64,000 nt of DNA. Source: a virus. Under the pieces are notes generated by a model. That model did not search any database, had not been told where the DNA came from, and worked only from the letters and a program-made list of their open reading frames with translations. The position numbers were made by a program, and so were the translations under genes. Position 1 is the first letter of the stretch; each line of letters begins with the position of its first letter. This document shows positions 31,684 to 40,835 of this stretch, piece by piece. The stretch lies in the IMG/VR virus record IMGVR_UViG_3300025314_000001, positions 42,686 through 106,685 of that record, one strand, 5' to 3'.

Positions 31684-32135
31684 AGCGCCACCTGCCGGTA
31701 GGTGCACCCGGCCTCCATGATCATGGATGCCGCTGTTTCTAGATTCTTCTCCCACCGATCGATCATCTCACCCGTGACCCGTCGAACCACCACGGACGTG
31801 ATTCCCGCTTGGATGATGGCTCGTCCACAGTCAGTGCACGGTGGGTGAGTGCAGTAGAGCGTGCAGCCTTTGAGGGACGCCCCGAACCTGCTCGCGTTGT
31901 AGACGGAATTTCTTTCCGCGTGTTCTACCCAGTTGTACTTTTCTGGACGCTCGTGCCGTTCTTCGATGTCGTCGCTTACTCCGCGGGGGAAGCCGTTGTA
32001 GCCAAGCGACCGAACCTCTCGGTCCGGTCCCACCACGACGGCACCCACCTTGGTACTTCGGTCCTTCGACCACGTTGCCACCAAGGTGGCTAGCTCCAAG
32101 AACCTCCTATCCCACTTGCTGGTTGACGTTTCCAT
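31680..32135 (-). CDS. dCMP deaminase
   Basis: 151 residues. Zinc-dependent deaminase signatures are H-A-E-R-N (His ligand and catalytic Glu) and P-P-C-T-D-C-G-R (two Cys ligands), with S-T-K-V-G-A-V-V-V and G-Y-N-G-F-P-R-G at the N-terminus, as in the ComEB/T4 Cd family. It makes dUMP, the dTMP precursor, from dCMP. It overlaps the DNA methyltransferase gene by 29 nt. It fits the dNMP kinase nearby as a nucleotide-supply function. Confidence 0.9.
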   Translation of the reverse strand: METSTSKWDRRFLELATLVATWSKDRSTKVGAVVVGPDREVRSLGYNGFPRGVSDDIEERHERPEKYNWVEHAERNSVYNASRFGASLKGCTLYCTHPPCTDCGRAIIQAGITSVVVRRVTGEMIDRWEKNLETAASMIMEAGCTYRQVAL

Positions 32136-32901
32136 GCGCCAATCTCTCCTGGGTTACCCGAATCGCATCTGGGCTTTGGTCGATGCCGATGGCGTGGCGC
32201 CCGATGCGATTGGCCACGACGACGCCGGTTCCCGACCCGCACATTGCATCGACGAACACATCCCCCTTGTTGCTGGTGCAGCGGATGACCCGCTCGAGCA
32301 GAGCCTCGGGCTTCTGGGTTGGGTACCCCGTGCGCTCTTTGCTGCTCGGGGCCACGCAAGGGATGGTCCACACGTCGCACAGGGCCACGCCCGGGGACTC
32401 TTCCGCTGCGACCCCGGGCTTGCGGTGGCCCGACGAGAAGTCCGCGTGCTGCTTCCTGGTCCCGAAGGCCTTCAGGGTCGACGCAGCTTGGGGCTCGAAG
32501 AGCTGGCGGAACGTGTAGCCGCTGGGCTCTCGGGAGTACCAGAGCAGGACGTCGTGCATCTTCTGCAGCTGGTATGCCTTCGTGGTCCACCGACGGTATC
32601 GCCAGATGACCTCGTTCCGGAAGCGCTCGAGACCGAACATGCCGTCCATCGCGACCTTCAGGTAATGGCTCGTCCGGTTGTCGCAATGCACCCAGATCGA
32701 CCCCGTCGGCTTGAGTAGCTCGAAGAGCGCCTTGATCCTGATCGTCATGTAGTCGAGGTACTCCTTGGACTTTGGTCCCCACCGGTCATCAAACGCGCCA
32801 AAGTCGCGCTGCGTCATGAAGGGCGGATCCAGGTAGATCAGGTCCACCTTGTCCACGCTGGTCTCTGCCCAGTCGAGGCAGTCGCAGTGGTAAATCTCCA
32901 C
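32107..32901 (-). CDS. site-specific DNA methyltransferase (N4/N6 type)
   Basis: 264 residues from GTG 32899-32901; a TTG at 32907 overlapping the previous stop is the alternative. Catalytic motif IV is Y-L-D-P-P-F, preceded by I-Y-H-C-D-C-L-D-W. Motif I near the C-terminus is F-V-D-A-M-C-G-S-G-T-G, so the motif order is IV then I (beta class). T-Q-K-P-E-A-L-L is the usual X-motif lead. It methylates A-N6 or C-N4 to protect phage DNA or act as an orphan modifier. No restriction enzyme is seen next to it. Confidence 0.88.
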   Translation of the reverse strand: MEIYHCDCLDWAETSVDKVDLIYLDPPFMTQRDFGAFDDRWGPKSKEYLDYMTIRIKALFELLKPTGSIWVHCDNRTSHYLKVAMDGMFGLERFRNEVIWRYRRWTTKAYQLQKMHDVLLWYSREPSGYTFRQLFEPQAASTLKAFGTRKQHADFSSGHRKPGVAAEESPGVALCDVWTIPCVAPSSKERTGYPTQKPEALLERVIRCTSNKGDVFVDAMCGSGTGVVVANRIGRHAIGIDQSPDAIRVTQERLAHGNVNQQVG

Positions 32902-32903
32902 GG

Positions 32904-33542
32904 TCAAGGCACCGCCACCCTGTCGAAGCTCCGCTCTTGAAGCGGTGGGAGCGCCTCTTCGTACCGCGGTCTCCCGCACTTGCAAAGCCCGGTTTTGGGT
33001 CTCGCGTGTGGGAGGTCGTAGCACACCTTGCAGATCGGAACCCGGCGCCGGGGTGACTGGTAGTCGACGGAATTCCGAGCATCCTCACCCGTGGCGATGC
33101 GGTGTGTTTGGTGCCACTTCCGCACCCGTTCCTCTCTCGATATCCGGCGCTCTTCGGGGTTCAAGGTGTCGGTGCACGCATTGCAGATCTTGAGCAGCTC
33201 TGAGCACCCGCGGTTGACGCACCCAAATTCGAGACGAGGTTTCTGCTCACGGCATCGGGTGCACTCAATCCTGTGGGCGTCCACCGCTTCAGCACGCTCG
33301 GCTAGGTGATACACGTGGTTTCCCTGTGGGTGGTCCGAGCGATGCTTCCGGCACGCCATGCCGTAGGCCACGATGCCGCCGTGTGCGGTCGCCCCGCAAA
33401 TGGTGGCCCGCACCTTCTCGGCGCCGTCACCCGCGATCGAGTAGGCGATCTCGGTCGACGTTGCCCCGTCGAGTCCGCGAGTGGCGAGGTACTCTCGAGC
33501 TTTAATGTAGACGTTGTCTCGCCAGGATTGGTCAATTGGCAT
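32904..33542 (-). CDS. zinc-motif protein paired with methyltransferase (paralogue A)
   Basis: 212 residues. The N-terminal HTH-like part reads Y-L-A-T-R-G-L-D-G-A-T-S-T-E-I-A. A middle C-T-R-C-R-E-Q-K-P module is followed by a C-terminal R-R-R-V-P-I-C-K-V-C-Y-D-L-P-H-A-R-P, C-G-R-P-R and F-D-R-V-A-V-P. The last 50 residues match those of the protein at 45555-46082, which also precedes a DNA methyltransferase. Likely a DNA-binding partner or regulator. Confidence 0.6.
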   Translation of the reverse strand: MPIDQSWRDNVYIKAREYLATRGLDGATSTEIAYSIAGDGAEKVRATICGATAHGGIVAYGMACRKHRSDHPQGNHVYHLAERAEAVDAHRIECTRCREQKPRLEFGCVNRGCSELLKICNACTDTLNPEERRISREERVRKWHQTHRIATGEDARNSVDYQSPRRRVPICKVCYDLPHARPKTGLCKCGRPRYEEALPPLQERSFDRVAVP

Positions 33543-33547
33543 GGTAG

Positions 33548-33781
33548 CTACTCCTGGTTCCCCTCAGCCATGATGATCTCGGATGGACCCTCGTCCCAGA
33601 GGGGTACGCAGGTCGAAGTCTTCGTGTTGATCCAGCACTCCGGTTTTTCGCTTGACGCTTCCTGCGCAGCCAACTGCCTAGCTTCGACCGCGGAGTTAGC
33701 TCGCACCACGAACCCGGTATACGACCCGTACTGTGCACGTTGTTGGTCTCGTTGTCGCAGGATCCATAAATGGTCAGCCAT
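33548..33781 (-). CDS. small protein, unknown function
   Basis: 77 residues. G-F-V-V-R-A-N-S-A-V-E-A-R-Q-L-A resembles short phage proteins with a 'vv.A.s...Ar..a' fold. It overlaps the helicase stop by one base. Confidence 0.5.
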   Translation of the reverse strand: MADHLWILRQRDQQRAQYGSYTGFVVRANSAVEARQLAAQEASSEKPECWINTKTSTCVPLWDEGPSEIIMAEGNQE

Positions 33782-34887
33782 CAGTAGCCTCCTCGCGGGC
33801 GCTCATCTGGAATGGGTACTTCGAAGTCAGCGTCGGTCATGGCTGCGTCGTCAATGGTTGGGGCACCATCAGGGTCGCGGTATTGGTCCAGGTAGTCGTA
33901 TGACCCGTCGCGCCGATACTCAGCATCGAAGCTAGCAGTGATCTGGTTCCAATTCAGCGCCACAACGCCCCTCGTCCCGACCTTGGCCTTGTCGATGTTG
34001 ATGCACTTGGTTCCAGCAGCAATCTTTCGCCTCTCGTGCTCTGGTAGATGCTGGTCCTTTGGGTCCGTCCACTCGCTCTGGAGCTCGAAGCCAATGAGCA
34101 CCGCCTCGGCCGCGTGCACAACGTCTTTGCTCTCTCGTACACGGTATTTTCCGGGCATCTTCCCGGACTCATCTGGCGTGATCTGCGAGCAGATGATCAG
34201 GGGCGTCTTCAGTGCCTTACAGGTGTGGGTCAAGCGCTGAGCGGTCTCCCGGAATCGGACTCGCTCGTCTTGATAGCGGTGGGACGCTGGTATTGTTTGG
34301 AGGTAGTCGACGATGACTAGCGCGACTCCGTACTCCTTGACGATGGCACCAATCTGTTTACACAACTGGTCCTCTGGAACATCCCGGCCATCCAAATAGA
34401 TCGGTGTTAGTTCGGCTTTTTGGATGACGGTGTTGATCTTGGCCAGGTCTACATTATCGAGCGCGTGGTCTCGGATCTTCGTTGCATCCACGCCTGAACG
34501 GCGGGCTAGTAATCGATCGCCATAAATCGACTCGTCGTCTTCCGTTGCGACCACCAACACGACCTTGCCGAGTTTCAGGTTCTCGTCGGCAACCGATAGC
34601 GAAAACGCACTTTTCCCCCAAGATGTTTCGGCCGCCAGAATCCAAGCGTGTCCCGGCTGAATGCCGCCGGTATGGCGGTCGATTCTCCAGTTGCCGGTGG
34701 TGATGACCCCTACCTTTCGTTTCGACGTGGCCCGCCTCTGGGATCCAACGAGCAGCCGTTTGACGGTCAGGAGACGCGGGCCTTTGGCGACCTCGATCGT
34801 ACTCTCGGTTGGATCGTCAGGGAGCGTCCCAGACTTCAGACGGTCGTTCTCGTCGGGTGCTTTGGTGGGCAGCGGTTGCGCGTTCAT
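33781..34887 (-). CDS. DnaB-like replicative helicase
   Basis: 368 residues from ATG 34885-34887, overlapping the primase stop. Upstream extension is shadow. The RecA-like core begins T-G-I-Q-P-G-type text (G-G-I-Q-P-G-H-A-W-I-L-A-A), Walker A is E-T-S-W-G-K-S-A-F and Walker B is L-V-I-V-D-Y-L-Q. A conserved I-I-C-S-Q-I-T (motif H3) and a late basic finger are present. The N-terminal DnaB primase-interaction domain appears reduced. It unwinds DNA at the fork with the neighbouring primase. Confidence 0.85.
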   Translation of the reverse strand: MNAQPLPTKAPDENDRLKSGTLPDDPTESTIEVAKGPRLLTVKRLLVGSQRRATSKRKVGVITTGNWRIDRHTGGIQPGHAWILAAETSWGKSAFSLSVADENLKLGKVVLVVATEDDESIYGDRLLARRSGVDATKIRDHALDNVDLAKINTVIQKAELTPIYLDGRDVPEDQLCKQIGAIVKEYGVALVIVDYLQTIPASHRYQDERVRFRETAQRLTHTCKALKTPLIICSQITPDESGKMPGKYRVRESKDVVHAAEAVLIGFELQSEWTDPKDQHLPEHERRKIAAGTKCINIDKAKVGTRGVVALNWNQITASFDAEYRRDGSYDYLDQYRDPDGAPTIDDAAMTDADFEVPIPDERPRGGY

Positions 34888-35911
34888 GCGGCGAGCCTCC
34901 GCAGTGAGCACCGACCCTTCAGGGAGTCGAGTATCTGCTTCGCATACTTTTCCCCGGCGGTGTCCAAGTCGGTTCTGACGATGACCTCTGAACCGAGCGG
35001 AACCCGTGCGGCGAATTCTGGGGACCACGACCCCGAGAACACACCGAGCACCGCGTCTCCCGTAAACTGCACCGCATCCGTCAGGTAGTCGGGTTCTCCC
35101 TCAGCGACGACCAACCGTACTGGTGAGCGTTCGCCCTGGAGCATCCGTAACGCGCATTCGTTCGCTACCACCAACCCGGTCCCCTTGTGCCCTGACGGAG
35201 GCAATCGCTTTGGCGTATCGCCGCCACGGACCCGCCACGCCCGAACGCTCCGGAGCTCCCCCGACGCGTCGTAGGCGGGCAGAATCAACCGGTGCCCGGT
35301 TTCGATCCATGACCTTGGCTCTTCAGCGTCCCCTCGATACCGAGCCCACCTGGGCAGAATCTGGTCCGCTCGAATGACTCGAGCCAAGTCCTTGGCGGCA
35401 ACGGAATCCGGGTCGAGCATCCGTTCCACCAGGCACCTGCTTGCCTCCGGGTCCTCGTTCACGAATCCGGCATCCCGCCACAAGACCAGAACCTCAATCT
35501 CGGACGGGTAGACCTTCTCGGGCGCCGGCTCGGGCGCAGGAGGCGCCTTGCGTGGTTCACGTGAAGCTTCGCGCCCCGCCCGGACCTCCAAGGCAATCTC
35601 GTGTAGGCCTAACAGCTCAGCAGTCTGGGCCATGACCTCTGGCCAGTCCGTCCGGCAGTCCAACCCACGAGCTGCTGCGACCAGATGGAACCCGTCCCCC
35701 GATAGGTCACACCCGAAGCACTTTACCCGGACCGTGCCGTCCGGGCCCCTGGTGACCGAGCAGGAGGGGGTCTTGTCTGGATGGGCTGGGCATAGCACGA
35801 GCCAGCCATCCGCGTTCTGGCGGGCATCCTGACTCAAGCTGAGACCCTTGCAGAGCCGGACCGGGTCCGTGAGGTACCGACGAATCTCGTCCGCGTGGTC
35901 GGGGCGCTCGT

Positions 35912-35915
<4 letters not shown>
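34884..35915 (-). CDS. DnaG-type primase (CHC2 zinc finger and Toprim)
   Basis: 343 residues. The zinc finger is L-C-P-A-H-P-D-K-T-P-S-C, then V-K-C-F-G-C-D-L-S-G-D. The Toprim part has R-L-V-V-A-E-G-E-P-D-Y-L-T and V-R-T-D-L-D-T-A-G. A Pro-rich linker separates the two. It makes RNA primers for phage replication. It is coupled to the helicase by overlap at 34884-34887. Confidence 0.87.
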
Positions 35916-36906
<991 letters not shown>

Positions 36907-36910
<4 letters not shown>

Positions 36911-37041
36911 CTCGGTCTCCACTGCACTCGGTTAGTTGCCTTCCCCCACAGCTCCAGAACCCCCTCTGGTTGGCCCACGTGTCCGTCTCGCACGCCGCAG
37001 ACCCGGCAGTGCCAACTACCGTCCTCGGAGAGCGTCACCAT
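36907..37041 (-). CDS. 44-residue CxxC protein
   Basis: ATG at 37039-37041, stop at 36907-36909 overlapping the next ATG. It begins M-V-T-L-S-E-D-G-S-W-H-C-R-V-C-G. It overlaps the HNH gene's stop by a few bases. Small zinc-knuckle-like phage protein of unknown role. Confidence 0.5.
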
Positions 37042-37640
37042 GTTGCACCTCGCACGATCAGGCTCACGTTCGTCTGGTGTGTTCCAAACCTTACAGCCAG
37101 CTGTTTCTGCGTAGTGCCCACCGCGTACTCTCTCCGAATCTCGGCTACTTGGTCATCGGTAAGCTTCGATGACCCGTTTCTGCTGCCTCGAAACTGCTCG
37201 CCTTTGCCGGTCCAATGGTGGTTTGCTCCTCGTCGCACGCTCTCTGGATGCGCGCGCGAATAATGGCTGTCACCGCGCTGGATGTGTAGCGCACCAGGTT
37301 TTGATGGAGCCCGGCCTTTGGCGGCCATGTCAGCCATGTTTTCTGCCTGGGTTCCAAGGAACAGATGCTCAGGCCGGATACACGGCTTATGGTCGCATTT
37401 GTGCAGCACCTCGATACCGTCCGGGATGGGTCCATTGTGCAACTTCCACGACAAGCGGTGAGCTCCGACTGGAACACCATCGACGTTCAGTTGGCCATAA
37501 CCCGATTTTGCGCAGCTGGCCGTCCAGACCCAGCACGGTCCCACTTCCGGACAGTGCGGTTGGATCGGACCGTTCTTGTTAACCTTGGACCAGAATCGCC
37601 GCTCGAGAGAGCGTTGGTCTTTGGGTACACCTGACATCAA
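37035..37640 (-). CDS. HNH homing-type endonuclease with C-terminal HTH
   Basis: 201 residues. The HNH core is A-H-R-L-S-W-K-L-H-N-G-P-I-P, then V-L-H-K-C-D-H-K-P-C-I and P-E-H-L-F-L-G-T-Q-A-E-N. The C-terminal part has K-L-T-D-D-Q-V-A-E-I-R-R, a NUMOD-type HTH. These are selfish DNA-cutting genes in phage genomes. It sits in frame-overlapping contact with neighbours, so it may be a free-standing homing gene that settled between replication genes. Confidence 0.88.
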   Translation of the reverse strand: MMSGVPKDQRSLERRFWSKVNKNGPIQPHCPEVGPCWVWTASCAKSGYGQLNVDGVPVGAHRLSWKLHNGPIPDGIEVLHKCDHKPCIRPEHLFLGTQAENMADMAAKGRAPSKPGALHIQRGDSHYSRAHPESVRRGANHHWTGKGEQFRGSRNGSSKLTDDQVAEIRREYAVGTTQKQLAVRFGTHQTNVSLIVRGATW

Positions 37641-38551
37641 CCCACCTCCTTTTGCTCTAACGAACCCAGCTTATAGGGCCGCACCATGATCGGAGCGTCT
37701 TCTGGACCGCGCCAATACGGCTCGACCCAGATTACCTTGCGTCCAATCCTACCAACCCCGACCACTTGCCGCTTATAGTGTCCGCGCACAAGATGCTGAA
37801 CGGTTGGAGCAGCACCCTTGCGAGTTCCTTCGATCCACTGCCGTACCTTTGGTCGGCAGTCGACTTTGATCGCATAACCGCATACGAACACGCGGTGTTG
37901 CGGTGGGCCCTCTCGGCCGTCTCTCCCGGTCTTACAGTTCCCACTGCGCTCTTGAAAGTTATTGGTATTACAAATCGTGTGGATCAGCCCTATAAACAGA
38001 CGCTTCGCAAGCATCATAGCTCGCTCTTTGTCGGCCTTAGCGCTAACTGGATTGTTGTCGTCTTCGTATAGGTCGACTGATTCTCTCAATAACGTCACCG
38101 CGTCGGCAAACATGATCGTGTGAGCGCATGGCTCTTTTCGCTGTGGTGCCAACCATCCGCTCTCCGACATGACGAATATGACACGATTCTCGTTTCCTAA
38201 ATCTCTCGCGAAATACAAACGCGAGTAGCGTCGATCGCCGACGTCTAGTAATCCATTGGGGACTAGGACACGAACCCCCGACCAAGGGATAACGATGTCT
38301 GCATCGGTTGAATCCGTGCACATGAGCGCGGCCGCGTACTTATGGCCGCACACAAGGTCGACAAATGCCGATTCAGCCCATCTCCACCCGATCGTAACCA
38401 TTGCGCGAAAGTCCTCGATACTCTTTCCGGTTTCCCCTTTCCTCTCCATATCTTCGAAGTGGCTCCAACCTTCATGCATTACGGACTCCTGTGACCCGCC
38501 GTGCCGCGTCCAGAGACGGAATGCTCCTAGGATGTCCTGATCTACGACCAC
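37637..38551 (-). CDS. hypothetical protein
   Basis: 304 residues from GTG 38549-38551, overlapping the stop of the small upstream gene. The ATG further up is in shadow. Mixed alpha/beta with A-D-I-V-I-P-W-S-G-V-R-V-L-V-P-N-G-L-L and Y-S-R-L-Y-F-A-R-D. No family was recognised. It sits between the HNH gene and a short PD-(D/E)XK-like fragment. Confidence 0.5.
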   Translation of the reverse strand: MVVDQDILGAFRLWTRHGGSQESVMHEGWSHFEDMERKGETGKSIEDFRAMVTIGWRWAESAFVDLVCGHKYAAALMCTDSTDADIVIPWSGVRVLVPNGLLDVGDRRYSRLYFARDLGNENRVIFVMSESGWLAPQRKEPCAHTIMFADAVTLLRESVDLYEDDNNPVSAKADKERAMMLAKRLFIGLIHTICNTNNFQERSGNCKTGRDGREGPPQHRVFVCGYAIKVDCRPKVRQWIEGTRKGAAPTVQHLVRGHYKRQVVGVGRIGRKVIWVEPYWRGPEDAPIMVRPYKLGSLEQKEVG

Positions 38552-38721
38552 GACAGCCTCCGTTCGCTGACTAAGTCGTGTGGCTCGTACTCCCAAGGCC
38601 ATCCAAGCTCGTCGAAGAAAGCAGCCCATCTGGCTTCCGTGCGGCTACGGAAGCGGATCCCGCGGTACGTGGTCTGAATTGCCGTAACGTGACGACTCAG
38701 TGGGTACACAGCCGTACTCAT
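38542..38721 (-). CDS. 59-residue protein resembling the N-terminus of a phage nuclease-like family
   Basis: ATG at 38719-38721, overlapping the upstream DUF3223 stop (ATGA). The text T-T-Y-R-G-I-R-F-R-S-R-T-E-A-R-W-A-A-F-F-D-E-L-G and W-E-Y-E-P is the usual first motif of larger phage PD-(D/E)XK-like proteins. Here it stops after 59 residues, before the PDF-type strand. It is either a naturally minimal form or a truncated gene. Confidence 0.55.
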   Translation of the reverse strand: MSTAVYPLSRHVTAIQTTYRGIRFRSRTEARWAAFFDELGWPWEYEPHDLVSERRLSWS

Positions 38722-39395
38722 CGGAGTCCCCTACGAAGAATTGAAAGGTTTGCTGTTCGGTGTACTGCTCGCAGAACTGCTTTCTCTGTATGAAACAGTT
38801 TCCAGTCGTCGCGCAGTTGCGCATCCATGATTACGGTACGAGTGGACCCGTCGTGCGTGTCTGACACCAACACATCGTCTAGTCCAATCTCTTGCGCGAT
38901 CAGGAATGCTGTAATCAGATCCATAAATGGAACCGCGTGATCAATGTGCGCCTCGACTGATCGGATCTCGATACCCGTAATCGGGCACTGCACTGGTCCG
39001 TTGGCAAATACTACCGACCTAAAGGCGGTAACTTGCGCTTGGATAGCCTCCCGAAACGCCGCTAACGCATCATCATGATGCGTTCTTGGACGCAGACACG
39101 ACAGGTAGGAGAAGTCGGTCCTCGACCCGTCTACTCGTGTGACCCAAAAACCAACGGTGCCATGTTGGTTGTTCTCGATCTGGACGGAATCTACCCCGCA
39201 CCCGATCTTCTGTTCTGCCTGTGGATGCAGCTGCAGAAGCTCTACGATGATATTTTGGTCATCGGCCCCCAATGACTCCGTGGGCCGGTACGCATAGAGA
39301 ATTCTACGGATGAACTCGCGCGCTTGCGATTTGGTTCCAAAGACATAGGTGCCGAGTTTGATCCCGCGTAGTGTGCTTCTTTTTGAATTTTTCAC
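38718..39395 (-). CDS. DUF3223 (DCL-like) domain protein
   Basis: 225 residues from GTG 39393-39395, overlapping the previous stop. The domain shows F-I-R-R-I-L-Y-A-Y-R, I-I-V-E-L-L-Q-L-H-P-Q-A-E-Q-K-I-G-C-G-V and D-G-S-R-T-D-F-S-Y-L-S-C, as in plant DCL/DUF3223. A following region has C-P-I-T-G and A-H-I-D-H-A-V-P-F, an HNH-like pattern. DCL homologues act in rRNA maturation in plants. The phage role is unknown. Confidence 0.7.
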   Translation of the reverse strand: MKNSKRSTLRGIKLGTYVFGTKSQAREFIRRILYAYRPTESLGADDQNIIVELLQLHPQAEQKIGCGVDSVQIENNQHGTVGFWVTRVDGSRTDFSYLSCLRPRTHHDDALAAFREAIQAQVTAFRSVVFANGPVQCPITGIEIRSVEAHIDHAVPFMDLITAFLIAQEIGLDDVLVSDTHDGSTRTVIMDAQLRDDWKLFHTEKAVLRAVHRTANLSILRRGLR

Positions 39396-39862
39396 GCCGC
39401 CTTCTCCGACCCTGGAAGAACCGTTGCTAGCTGGTCCCGAAGCCACCGGAGGAACTGAGCTGGGGTGTCCGCGTTCTTCCACGCCCGGTCGACCTCGAGC
39501 AGTACGGAGGCGCGCTCGGCGACCAGGATCTTGTGCCTGGCGTCAAGCTGCTGGGGGCCCTTGGGAGCGCTGGGGTTCCCGCCTTTCTGGCGAATGCGCT
39601 CCTTGACCACGCAGAGCTCGCACTTGGCCATGCCGGGCATCAGGGTCCGACCGTCGTAGGGACAGAGGCCTTGGCGTCTGTACTGGGCTCGGCGCTCACG
39701 CTGCCTGGACCTCTGCCGGAGCCTCTCGGCTTTGGCGACGGCTGCCGCGGCGTGGTCGGCGCGAACGTAGAAGACCAGGACGCCGTCGGGCAGTGCCCGG
39801 TCAAGCTCCAGGCACGAATCAAGCGTGCCGTCTGGTTTGAATTCGACGCGGAAGGTCTTCAT
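39392..39862 (-). CDS. zinc-motif hypothetical protein
   Basis: 156 residues from ATG 39860-39862, overlapping the previous stop. A basic helix (K-A-E-R-L-R-Q-R-S-R-Q-R-E-R-R) precedes L-C-P-Y-D-G-R-T-L-M and C-E-L-C-V, a loose zinc ribbon of the HNH-linked type common in phages. The C-terminus is helical. Confidence 0.5.
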   Translation of the reverse strand: MKTFRVEFKPDGTLDSCLELDRALPDGVLVFYVRADHAAAAVAKAERLRQRSRQRERRAQYRRQGLCPYDGRTLMPGMAKCELCVVKERIRQKGGNPSAPKGPQQLDARHKILVAERASVLLEVDRAWKNADTPAQFLRWLRDQLATVLPGSEKAA

Positions 39863-40167
39863 GGTGCGTCCCTTTTCGGTTCTCGGGACCAATCATCGAA
39901 GTTCCGCTCGCATTCTTCACGTTCCAAAACCACGTCAGCTAGTTCCTTCGTTAATTCATCCACCCGAGCTCGCGCTGAGCGTAAGCTACCAGCTGCCATC
40001 CTGAGCGTCGCTTCATGCTCGGTGCGCAGCTTCTCCCATGCTTCACCCTCAAGGGCAAAGTGGGTGTTGTTGAAAATCGTTACCCCATCGGCATCCTTGT
40101 TTGGCCAGGATGGCTCTGGACATTCGACTGCAACAGGTTTGGTGCCTTCAACGCGGAACATGATCAT
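39859..40167 (-). CDS. hypothetical coiled-coil protein
   Basis: 102 residues from ATG 40165-40167, overlapping the RusA-like stop. Beta N-terminus (M-F-R-V-E-G-T-K-P), then a long helix (A-R-A-R-V-D-E-L-T-K-E-L-A-D-V-V-L-E-R-E). No family was recognised. Confidence 0.5.
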   Translation of the reverse strand: MIMFRVEGTKPVAVECPEPSWPNKDADGVTIFNNTHFALEGEAWEKLRTEHEATLRMAAGSLRSARARVDELTKELADVVLEREECERNFDDWSREPKRDAP

Positions 40168-40835
40168 GGTTCGGTGTCTCCGGTCCAAATCTCAAGCAGC
40201 ACCCCGCCGGCCACTTCCTTCGGGGCCGGCTCCCACCAGGTGGCCCGGTTGAGGAGGGTGCCCTTGTCCTCTTTGATGAGGCCGATCCCCGAGATGTGAG
40301 TGATCTTGCCTGTTTTGCGGTTGCGCCGCTCCCGAGAAGGCTGGCAGATATCGAGCGCCTGCTTCTCGAAGCCGCAGTTCGGGTCACGCTCGCGTTGGCT
40401 GAAGCAGACGCAGCGGGCCGCCGGGAACCCGGGGAGTGTCTCGTAGGGGCGCACGTCCTGGTGGGACATCTGCGTCCACATCATGGAAAACAGCTGCTCC
40501 TTGATTTGCCCGTAACGCCACGGAGGCATCCTCCGGACCATGTTGACCGTCGGGCAGAGCTCGAGCGGGAGCGCAAAGCGCACGACTATCCTGCCCGGCA
40601 TACGGTCGCGGGCCGGCTGGTAGAGGCGCGCGTAGATACCGACCAGCGGATGCCAGAGCTGCTTATCCATCCATGCCAGTGTGTCGAGCCAGGCTCGCGA
40701 TTCGGCGCGAGGATCGAATGGTGGTGGCCTCTTGCGCTTCGAGGCTGGGGTCCCGTCGGATGCGAAGAGCTCACGCTGCGGCGCTCCCGAACGCGCAAGA
40801 TAGTCCTCTCGGCTGATGCTGTTGGCGGGCTTCAT
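40164..40835 (-). CDS. RusA-like Holliday junction resolvase candidate
   Basis: 223 residues. The text I-V-V-R-F-A-L-P-L-E-L-C-P-T-V-N corresponds to the first strand of RusA-type enzymes. D-P-N-C-G-F-E-K-Q-A-L-D-I-C and G-L-I-K-E-D-K-G-T-L-L resemble the 'D.DN..K...D.l' and 'g.i.DD....' acid motifs, with substitutions. It lies beside helicases and nucleases. The call is tentative. Confidence 0.4.
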   Translation of the reverse strand: MKPANSISREDYLARSGAPQRELFASDGTPASKRKRPPPFDPRAESRAWLDTLAWMDKQLWHPLVGIYARLYQPARDRMPGRIVVRFALPLELCPTVNMVRRMPPWRYGQIKEQLFSMMWTQMSHQDVRPYETLPGFPAARCVCFSQRERDPNCGFEKQALDICQPSRERRNRKTGKITHISGIGLIKEDKGTLLNRATWWEPAPKEVAGGVLLEIWTGDTEP

